Below are positions 7,691 through 13,348 of a DNA stretch of 25,904 nucleotides, in pieces (position 1 is the first letter of the stretch; each line of letters opens with the position of its first letter). Made by a program: the position numbers and the translations under genes. Origin of the DNA: a virus. The stretch covers positions 1-25,904 of IMG/VR virus record IMGVR_UViG_3300009545_000646, one strand, 5' to 3'. The notes under the pieces were generated by a model. It had not been told where the DNA came from. It saw only the letters and a list, made by a program, of their open reading frames with translations, and made no database searches.

Positions 7691-7969
7691 ATGCCTATAG
7701 ATGCGAATGCGCTTACTCTGAGTGAGTATGCGGTGCAGAGCAATGATCCTCTGGTGATGAAGATCACTTTTTCGCTACACAAGATGGCGAATATCCTTCA
7801 GGATATCCCCCTGATTACGAAAAAGACGCTTGTGCAGAATGGTGTCCGTTTCGTGGATAACCTCCCCGCTGTCAATTGGGGACAGATCAACCAGGCTCCG
7901 GCTGTGACGCGTGGAAAGCCGAGCCCTTATCAGGAGCAGATCTGGCTGGTGCGAAACCAGTACGATTGA
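7691..7969 (+). pseudogene. Major capsid protein, truncated after N-terminal 92 residues
   Basis: The reading frame opens with ANALTLSEYAVQSNDPL and continues with a VRFVDNLPAVNW-like segment, resembling the N-terminal arm of a HK97-fold major capsid family whose members begin with a similar ALTL.EYA....DPL signature. Such proteins are normally around 300 residues or more. Here a TGA at 7967-7969 ends it after 92 residues, just before the left boundary element (7983). GGAG lies upstream of ATG 7691 at slightly long spacing. The missing part is not found on either side of the cassette nor elsewhere in the window. The likely reading is a capsid gene broken by the rearrangement; an assembly join is the alternative. 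The family call is by eye. Confidence 0.65.
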
Positions 7970-7982
7970 CCATGCTGACAAT

Positions 7983-8060
7983 TCCCATCTAAAACAGGGG
8001 TTGAGACAGGCCAAAACGCCAGCATATGGAACTGGTGTGATTTTGGCGGTATAGATGGGA
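7983..8060. repeat. Left cassette boundary element (inverted partner of 16507-16590)
   Basis: A 78-bp element with 9-bp inverted ends, TCCCATCTA (7983-7991) and TAGATGGGA (8052-8060). Read left to right it begins TCCCATCTAAAAC and ends CGGTATAGATGGGA. Inside, GCCAAAA (8010-8016) pairs with TTTTGGC (8041-8047), and CGCCAG (8017-8022) with CTGGTG (8032-8037, one wobble), giving a long hairpin with a 3-nt bulge. The same asymmetric ends occur in opposite orientation at 16507-16590. It lies just past the capsid stop and downstream of the - strand repressor operon. It could be a recombination end, a terminator-like structure or a protein-binding site. Confidence 0.6.
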
Positions 8061-8099
8061 TTGCGGGGTAGTCAGCCATAATGTTGCGCCACGGAAATA

Positions 8100-8435
8100 T
8101 CATTGTCCTGACGTGTCAGAGGTTTCCGCTTCGAGTATTGCGACCACAGATGCCAGTACAAGGCGCTGCGTCTTCGGTGACAATGCCCGAAAGGCATGCT
8201 GCAGTTCAGCTTCCGCTTCCGGCTGCCCGTTCTGGTCTCCGAAGAAGTAGCCCACTGGCACACGCAAGACTTTGGCAAAGGCGGCGATTTGATCGACCGT
8301 GATCGCGCTGTTGCCGTTTTCCATGGCAGTGATCAGCGGCCGGCTTCGGTCGATGGCTTCGGCGAGTACGGACTGATCTACGCCAAGATGAAGTCGCCGT
8401 GCTTTAAGGCGTTGTGGTAGTGTGGGGTCGGTCAT
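8100..8435 (-). CDS. XRE-family transcriptional regulator
   Basis: A 111-residue protein with an N-terminal lambda-repressor-like helix-turn-helix (RLKARRLHLGVDQSVLAEAI, then SRPLITAMENG; about residues 8-60), followed by a short helical tail (residues 75-105) probably for dimerisation. It resembles small phage repressors without a cleavable domain. The start is ATG 8435, because upstream residues in the same frame overlap the preceding gene. It lies 28 bp after the stop of the regulator at 8464-9282, so the two form one leftward operon transcribed from the divergent control region. It probably contributes to lysogeny control or silencing of the rightward operon. Confidence 0.8.
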   Translation of the reverse strand: MTDPTLPQRLKARRLHLGVDQSVLAEAIDRSRPLITAMENGNSAITVDQIAAFAKVLRVPVGYFFGDQNGQPEAEAELQHAFRALSPKTQRLVLASVVAILEAETSDTSGQ

Positions 8436-8463
8436 GCTTGTTTCGAATGGATAGTTTCGCTTG

Positions 8464-9282
8464 TTAACGGTTAGAGGTCTTTGAGAGACGCCATTCAACA
8501 ACATGCTCTTGCCATCGATCAAGTTGTTTGCTCAGCAATATTGCAGCTCTCCGTAATTGCATACCTTGACTATCGATCCTATCTTCAATCCTACTTAATT
8601 CCTCTTCTTTTTTCTTAAGCTCACGCTCTTCAATCAAATCGTCCTCGTCTTCGATATTAATGAAGCGACGGCGTTCAACTAGATAGTGCCACTCACGGAA
8701 TGCCTCACCCATTGCAATATTGTTGTCTGCAGTTAGTTGATATAGATATCGCCATCTTTTTGACAATTGTACAAGCCGTGCTTGGAGATCGCGGGCAACG
8801 ACATCGCCACTCTTTGCCGGTTTCCGAATGTCCATCCTCGACTGTTCGTAATCCGACTGAGTAAACTTTCTCGTGTAACCTCCGTATGTTTGTTTCTCAA
8901 GCATCTCAAACCACGATATATAGTGCAGTCCGATTTCCGTATTATCGAGATCGCTTTGGACATCAATCGAGCTTACCGCAGGAGCACTGCCTATAGCCTC
9001 AGTTGGAACATAGCCAGCAAGGAGAAGTAGTTGGTCGACATCGCCTCCCAAACCTTCAGCAAATTTACGTACGCTCTCGTATGAACCACGATCCCCTTTT
9101 GACATTGCAGCTATCGTCGAATAATTGACACCCGTTTTACGATAGGCCATGCGTGAAGTAAGGTATGGCCGAGATGATCCCTCAACCCACCCAAGCAGGT
9201 AACGGACTTCCTTGGCTAGATCAGAATACGGTCCATCGATAGTCCTTTCAAGAGCTTTTTTACGGAGTTCGTCGATATTCAT
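8464..9282 (-). CDS. Repressor-like HTH protein with coiled-coil C terminus
   Basis: A 272-residue protein. Residues about 18-90 look like an XRE-type helix-turn-helix (YRKTGVNYSTIAAMSKGDRG followed by a helix and a LLLLAGY end typical of the fold). The middle (about 105-195) is helical and unknown, and residues about 212-262 are a strongly charged probable coiled coil (many Glu, Lys, Arg heptads). No S24 peptidase residues are seen. The start codon ATG 9282 lacks a clear ribosome site, so it may be leaderless or start elsewhere. Base composition looks more AT-rich than the rightward operon. It is first in the leftward operon and divergent from the early promoter, the expected place for the main repressor. 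Confidence 0.7.
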   Translation of the reverse strand: MNIDELRKKALERTIDGPYSDLAKEVRYLLGWVEGSSRPYLTSRMAYRKTGVNYSTIAAMSKGDRGSYESVRKFAEGLGGDVDQLLLLAGYVPTEAIGSAPAVSSIDVQSDLDNTEIGLHYISWFEMLEKQTYGGYTRKFTQSDYEQSRMDIRKPAKSGDVVARDLQARLVQLSKRWRYLYQLTADNNIAMGEAFREWHYLVERRRFINIEDEDDLIEERELKKKEEELSRIEDRIDSQGMQLRRAAILLSKQLDRWQEHVVEWRLSKTSNR

Positions 9283-9370
9283 CTATATATAAACCACACT
9301 CGGCACGGTCTGCCGTTGATGATAGTATGACACCAACAGTTGAACGAAGGTTGCACCCACTGTCAAAAAG

Positions 9371-9445
9371 TGTTGTGAGAGAAGCATTGACAACCTACAA
9401 GAGAGGGTGATATACTTACATTGTGTCAGAGATACTCTCACAACA
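9371..9445 (+). promoter_or_regulatory. Early rightward promoter flanked by an 11-bp operator dyad
   Basis: TTGACA (9387-9392) and TATACT (9411-9416) are separated by 18 bp and make a near-consensus sigma70 promoter for the rightward operon. It is flanked by a perfect inverted pair, TGTTGTGAGAG (9371-9381) upstream of the -35 and CTCTCACAACA (9435-9445) downstream of the start site and next to the ribosome site of the first gene. Half-site centres are 64 bp apart, about six helical turns. A leftward promoter for the repressors is expected here too; a TTGACA on the - strand at 9361-9366 exists but its -10 is poor. Confidence 0.75.
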
Positions 9446-9458
9446 ACAGGAGAACAGC

Positions 9459-9659
9459 ATGCTGACTGGTTTGCAAATCCGCAATGTCCGAGATCTCCTC
9501 GCGAATGGCAATTCGCCTGCCCAAGTCGCCGAGGCCCTTGATCTATCTCGGAATTCACTGATCACCCACTTGCTTGAATCCGGCAAGCGGGTTCGCCAAG
9601 TATGGATTATTGAGGACGTGGTTCCCGTGGAAGAGGAATTGCAAAGGGTGGCGGCATGA
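9459..9659 (+). CDS. Small HTH DNA-binding protein, Cro-like position
   Basis: A 66-residue protein made mostly of one helix-turn-helix of the resolvase/Hin or Fis-like type (LLANGNSPAQVAEALDLSRNSLITHLLESG), with a short acidic C terminus. ATG 9459 is chosen over an upstream GTG (9423) because AGGAG lies six bases before it and the upstream part overlaps the operator half site. It is the first gene of the rightward operon, where Cro-type early regulators or antirepressors are usually found. Its stop overlaps an ATG (ATGA at 9656-9659). Confidence 0.65.
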   Translation: MLTGLQIRNVRDLLANGNSPAQVAEALDLSRNSLITHLLESGKRVRQVWIIEDVVPVEEELQRVAA

Positions 9660-9733
9660 ACCGCACAAATGAAAAGGAGCCCGCCGGCAGCAACCAGCGA
9701 ACTCCTAATGTCTACACGCTCAGCGGGAACTGA
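9656..9733 (+). CDS. Possible 25-residue coupled peptide
   Basis: A short hydrophilic frame beginning MNRTNEKEPAG whose ATG overlaps the stop of the HTH gene. It may be a real leader-type peptide or only a coupling device; nothing in its sequence identifies a function. Confidence 0.2.
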   Translation: MNRTNEKEPAGSNQRTPNVYTLSGN

Positions 9734-9752
9734 GCTATCGAAAGGCTTCAAT

Positions 9753-10160
9753 GTTATGATACTACAAAACCGGCGCATTGTGCAACGTGCCGCCGAACCT
9801 CCCCCACTCTGTGGATGTCACAAGGCATCCGCCGCAACACCCGACGCTGAAATCTCAAAGCGTATAAGTGAGCTCATCTCGGTATTCGATGCGCCTGTGA
9901 CGATGCCTGCCGCTTCGCGCTGGGCTCCATCTGTCGCCGAGGTCATCGGCGACGATCCGGAACGCGGCATTGGTCACATCGCCCTATTCTCCATCTCGGC
10001 GGCCATGCTGGAGCATTCGGACGGTGAAGACGTGACGTCTGCCGCGATTGCCCATATTAATGCGACGAGATCCAATCACTACCGCCGCCTCGATCAGGTT
10101 CGCCGATCGCTCATCTTCGGAACCTGCCAGGAGGGCGCGCCATGTTCAAATCTGAACTAG
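9753..10160 (+). CDS. Hypothetical protein, family A member 1
   Basis: Not a recognised family. With the start at ATG 9753 (AAAGG about ten bases upstream) it has 135 residues; ATG 9669 or 9708 in the same frame would lengthen it. Its C-terminal half (ISAAMLEHSDGE, then TSAAIAH and RRLDQVRRS to QEG) matches the end of the protein at 10902-11621 (IAAAVMEQSIGE, TATAIAN, RRLNLLGNA, QEV), and a weaker resemblance extends to 11621-12028. The N terminus has a CGC motif. It overlaps the next gene by 19 bp. Part of the rightward early operon; function unknown. Confidence 0.55.
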   Translation, partial: VMILQNRRIVQRAAEPPPLCGCHKASAATPDAEISKRISELISVFDAPVTMPAASRWAPSVAEVIGDDPERGIGHIALFSISAAMLEHSDGEDVTSAAIAHINATRSNHYRRLDQVRRSLIFGTCQEGAPCSNLN

Positions 10161-10588
10161 ATGACCTCAGTGAATTTCAACAGTCCCGGCCGCCCGATGA
10201 TTTCAAAACGCATATCGAATCGCATCCTGGCCCTGACTATAACTTGAGGTGGCTTGGCCCTATTGAAAATTTCCTGTCACACCTTCCGGAGTTTACTGGA
10301 TGGTTCCCTGCTCAGTTCGATCTTGCGCCCGACATCCTTCGCGGCGATGTCGTCTTCATCAACGCTCACTATCTATCAGATCATGTCAACCCTGATCATC
10401 GTACCGTTATTCTCACTCCGGACAATCGACGGTTCGAAGTTGTTCCGTTCCATGTCGCCGAGGAGATTGAGGCGTTGAGGTTCATTTTCTTGGGCGAAAA
10501 GGCCTGCGTTGCTGCGCCGCCCATCCTGGGCATCATTAACGCCGTACTCGGATGGGAAGGGGCAAGGAGGGCACAATGCGACTTCTGA
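10142..10588 (+). CDS. Hypothetical protein with possible degenerate S24/LexA-like beta domain
   Basis: A 148-residue protein with strong Shine-Dalgarno AGGAGG upstream of ATG 10142. No family is certain. The segment LRGDVVFIN, a beta-rich middle and the final ILGIINAVLGW resemble in order the GD-hhhh strand and the last IIG.h.G.hR strand of LexA/CI-type S24 domains. No catalytic Ser or Lys can be placed. The neighbouring gene 10576-10905 has the same pattern, so they may be tandem relatives. If correct, they could be binding or oligomerisation partners for the small HTH protein. This is inference from pattern only. Confidence 0.5.
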   Translation: MFKSELDDLSEFQQSRPPDDFKTHIESHPGPDYNLRWLGPIENFLSHLPEFTGWFPAQFDLAPDILRGDVVFINAHYLSDHVNPDHRTVILTPDNRRFEVVPFHVAEEIEALRFIFLGEKACVAAPPILGIINAVLGWEGARRAQCDF

Positions 10589-10905
10589 ACATGCATGAAG
10601 CGCCGGCCGTGAGGGATTGGGCAGCGTGGTTCTCCCTGGAGGCTTATACCCCTCTGTTCTCCAAGATGGTTAACATGGAAGAGGATCAACCTGCGAACGG
10701 TTTTGAGAAGGATGATATTCTGCTTATCCTGCCACTTGAACCCGGCGCGCCGATCGGCAAAGATGAGAAAGTTCTTGTAACATCATCCGATCACGGCCTG
10801 GAAATTCGCGAGGGATGGGACCTGCATGATGAAGTTCGCATGGAGATCGTCGGGATCGTTACCGGCTTGCTGCGATCCATCGGAACAAGGGGGATACTCG
10901 GATGA
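10576..10905 (+). CDS. Hypothetical protein with possible degenerate S24/LexA-like beta domain
   Basis: A 109-residue protein. ATG 10576 is preferred because AAGGAGG lies just upstream; an earlier in-frame ATG (10552) lacks a site. It overlaps the previous gene by 13 bp and the next by an ATGA. Residues about 40-105 (FEKDDILLILP, then KVLVTS and HGLEIREGW, then MEIVGIVTGLLRS) read like the beta core of an S24 peptidase/CI C-terminal domain. The usual GDSM serine and catalytic lysine are not recognisable. It could be a repressor-like oligomerisation module separated from its DNA-binding domain. Uncertain. Confidence 0.5.
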   Translation: MRLLNMHEAPAVRDWAAWFSLEAYTPLFSKMVNMEEDQPANGFEKDDILLILPLEPGAPIGKDEKVLVTSSDHGLEIREGWDLHDEVRMEIVGIVTGLLRSIGTRGILG

Positions 10906-11621
10906 TACAAAACACTACCTTTTGCCCCATAGATGAACATCCGTTCCACATGCCGACTGCTTCGAGTGGTGAGTTGCCGAACTTTGAGGACCTCGCCGCC
11001 GATCCAGTCTATGGGCAGATCGTCTCCCGCATCACGGAGCGCGCCTTCGATCTCGCCGCAAAGCATTATCCCGTGCTGATCAAACGGCTGCCTCACGCCC
11101 TGAGAGTTGCAGAGTGCGAGGATTACTCCCGCGTTCAAATGGGGCGCATTCTTGCTCACGGACTGGCCATTATGTGGGCTCGTAAGCATGGACTGCCGGG
11201 ATGGGTGCCCCTGCGAGAAGATGAAGCCGATCCGATCTTTATTCGGCGGCATCGTAATTTCCATCTGCTGTTCATGCTGATATGGCATACGGCGAGGTTG
11301 CGAGAACTCGGTCATGGTCGCGGCGGCTCTGTGGAGGAGCGTACCCGCGAATTCATCGAGCGATCCAATGCGGCGGTGTCTTATGAAGATGTTCGCCGAT
11401 GGTATCCGCACGTGAGAACCGTGATGCGTAGCGATCCGGCTTGGACGGTAGATGTGACCGTTCATTATGCGATCGCGGCGGCTGTGATGGAGCAAAGCAT
11501 CGGCGAAGTGGAAACGGCGACGGCAATCGCCAATTTCGATAACTTCGAATGTGAGCATTCGCGCCGTTTGAACCTGCTGGGCAACGCGCTCTACTTTGGC
11601 AAGCTGCAGGAGGTCCTCTGA
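10902..11621 (+). CDS. Hypothetical protein, family A member 2 (longest)
   Basis: A 239-residue protein of unknown function, coupled to its neighbours at both ends (ATGA at 10902, TGATG at 11619-11623). It is the link in a small gene family: its N-terminal motif AFDLAAKHYP matches ALEVGAKHFP in 11621-12028, and its C-terminal part matches 9753-10160. It is mostly helical, with many Arg, His and Trp residues, and has no membrane segment. No catalytic motif is evident. It belongs to the early operon upstream of the replication gene. Confidence 0.6.
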   Translation: MIQNTTFCPIDEHPFHMPTASSGELPNFEDLAADPVYGQIVSRITERAFDLAAKHYPVLIKRLPHALRVAECEDYSRVQMGRILAHGLAIMWARKHGLPGWVPLREDEADPIFIRRHRNFHLLFMLIWHTARLRELGHGRGGSVEERTREFIERSNAAVSYEDVRRWYPHVRTVMRSDPAWTVDVTVHYAIAAAVMEQSIGEVETATAIANFDNFECEHSRRLNLLGNALYFGKLQEVL

Positions 11622-12028
11622 TGTCGACAATTTCAGCACAAATGAGTAGACACAGTACCCCTGAAATAGTTGCAAGGGATCGCGCAATTGCGGATTTGAT
11701 GCATCGGCAGGCTCTGGAAGTCGGCGCAAAGCATTTTCCCGATATCCGATGGTCGCTCTGCAAGTCGTATCACATGGCGCTGTTTTTCGGCGCTGCGATG
11801 AGCTTCACCCAGGTACGCATTATGAGCGCCGATATCGAGACTGCGAAGGCCATCTCTGCCGACGATCTGTCGCTGATAAATAGTCTGCTTGAATGCCCGA
11901 TGCGAGATTGGGATTTCAACGATCGTCGGGTTCGGCAGATACGGCGCAACATGCGTCTACTCGATTTGCTTTATTGCGGATGGGCATTCAAGCAGATGAG
12001 TGCAAGGGAGCATCTCGCCACAGCATAG
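11621..12028 (+). CDS. Hypothetical protein, family A member 3
   Basis: A 135-residue helical protein. ATG 11621 follows GGAGG at seven bases and overlaps the previous stop. The motif ALEVGAKHFP near residue 30 and the arginine-rich helix near residues 97-117 (RRVRQIRRNMRLLDLLYCG) correspond to parts of the two upstream relatives. It may be a shortened duplicate of 10902-11621. Function unknown. A large palindrome follows it before the next gene. Confidence 0.6.
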   Translation: MSTISAQMSRHSTPEIVARDRAIADLMHRQALEVGAKHFPDIRWSLCKSYHMALFFGAAMSFTQVRIMSADIETAKAISADDLSLINSLLECPMRDWDFNDRRVRQIRRNMRLLDLLYCGWAFKQMSAREHLATA

Positions 12029-12040
12029 GCGAAGAACTTG

Positions 12041-12066
12041 GCCGGCCGGGATCGATCCCGGCCGGC
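12041..12066. repeat. 26-bp perfect GC-rich palindrome
   Basis: The 13-base half GCCGGCCGGGATC is followed directly by its exact reverse complement. It lies in the 58-bp gap between two operon genes and is followed by a short CTTTAT. It could act as a terminator or attenuator within the early operon, an RNA-processing stem or a dimer-binding site. Confidence 0.7.
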
Positions 12067-12086
12067 GCTTTATCGGAGATTTTTGA

Positions 12087-12851
12087 ATGCCGAACCAACC
12101 ATACGGACTGCAGCCCGAACAATTTACACCAGATCTCGCGGTCGTAGAACTGCAGGGCCTGCATGGTGAATTTGCGCGCCACTTCACGGAAATCTGTAAT
12201 CTCTCTCTGGATCCGACATACCGGCAGTTCTCATCCCCGGGCGCGGAACACTTTGCCTGCGGCACAATCCCCCTCGTGGTGAAGTATCTGACGGTATCTG
12301 CCCGGAGCGCCGATATCTTCCGATGGAAATTCGAAGTGTTGCGAAGTACCAATGACGGAGATGGCGAACGCTGGAAGTCCAAACGGCTGGGCAAAAGTAT
12401 GGCGCCTACCGGACTGCAGTACTGGGCATATGACTGCGACGTTAACCCTGGAGAGAACGTTTGTGCTGCGCTCGGGTTGCCAAAAGACGCCGTGGAAACT
12501 GGAATGTTCGTCATTCCATCGCATCAATTTCTTGGACCGATGGCAGGATTATCAGGGCTTCCGTCTTTTGTCCGAAAGCGGGCTATGACACCTGGGCTTA
12601 TTACTGTGCGTGTTTTTCGCCGTCGTTTGGATGAGCAGGGACTTGCGGAGATGGCTGCTTCGCGGCGCGCGGGAAAGGGATCGGGCAGTTTCTTGCCGCG
12701 CCTTTTGGTCAGTCCCGCCGTCGTGGTTGGCGAGCTTATCTATCCTTGGGGGGTCCGATGGATGGAAGGCCGCCAGATCATTGAGGATGGGAACAACCCA
12801 GACCGGCCTTACCATATGCCAAACGAGCGCGTAAAGGATTTTTGGCTGTGA
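12087..12851 (+). CDS. Hypothetical protein
   Basis: A 254-residue protein with GGAG eight bases before ATG 12087. I do not recognise it. It has no clear membrane segment and no obvious cysteine cluster. The C-terminal third is rich in Arg, Trp and Tyr and includes a beta-like stretch LLVSPAVVVGELIYPWGVRW. It is the first gene after the palindrome and the last but one before the primase gene, so a replication accessory role is possible but unproven. Its stop overlaps the next GTG start. Confidence 0.6.
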   Translation: MPNQPYGLQPEQFTPDLAVVELQGLHGEFARHFTEICNLSLDPTYRQFSSPGAEHFACGTIPLVVKYLTVSARSADIFRWKFEVLRSTNDGDGERWKSKRLGKSMAPTGLQYWAYDCDVNPGENVCAALGLPKDAVETGMFVIPSHQFLGPMAGLSGLPSFVRKRAMTPGLITVRVFRRRLDEQGLAEMAASRRAGKGSGSFLPRLLVSPAVVVGELIYPWGVRWMEGRQIIEDGNNPDRPYHMPNERVKDFWL

Positions 12852-13348
12852 CAACCATGATTACAGAGCAACTATTTCAAGACGCCATTGATGGAAAACG
12901 GCCATGGGGTCGGCAATATAAGATCGATATCAAAGATCGAAGACGATTCGATGAGATCATAAAACAAGGGTTTATTGCCGATGCCCGAGCAGATTACCAC
13001 CTCATGAATGCGCTCACTTTATGGGCGGAACTGCGGCAGATACCTATCGTTCGTATCGCAAAACGGAGAACTAGGGCGTCCGTGACTTACGATTTCTCTT
13101 ACATTGCAAAACGGCTCAGCGATTCAGGCCTATTCGCTATGCAAACGCTGATGGAACCATACGTTGATCGACGTCAGGCGCGATGCTGTGGCATCGGGGA
13201 TACCTGCGGCTATCTCGCCTGTATCCCAATTGAGGAAGCAATATCTGTTGCAAAACAGATGGTAGAGATCGTTCAGGCTCCCTCTAATTTAAGTGCGGAC
13301 CCTGAAAGGAAGCTGTTGGGGGCTGAGGGCTTTTTTGTAAATGACTGA
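12848..13348 (+). CDS. Hypothetical protein upstream of primase
   Basis: A 166-residue protein. GTG 12848 is chosen because it overlaps the previous stop (GTGA) and AAGGA lies at suitable distance; ATG 12857 and TTG 12842 are alternatives. It is basic in the N-terminal half, with a Cys-rich turn RCCGIGDTCGYLAC near residue 115 that could bind metal. It overlaps the primase gene by 8 bp. Function unknown; the position suggests a replication partner. Confidence 0.6.
   Translation: MTTMITEQLFQDAIDGKRPWGRQYKIDIKDRRRFDEIIKQGFIADARADYHLMNALTLWAELRQIPIVRIAKRRTRASVTYDFSYIAKRLSDSGLFAMQTLMEPYVDRRQARCCGIGDTCGYLACIPIEEAISVAKQMVEIVQAPSNLSADPERKLLGAEGFFVND

Noticed and set aside
7968-8055. Continuation of the capsid reading frame through the left boundary element in another frame (DHADNSHL...)
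   Set aside because: Open for only 28 codons and not resembling the expected continuation of the capsid family; probably chance.
7983-8060. Integron attC site or retron-type non-coding RNA
   Set aside because: No GTT-type core sites, and no integrase or reverse transcriptase gene nearby.
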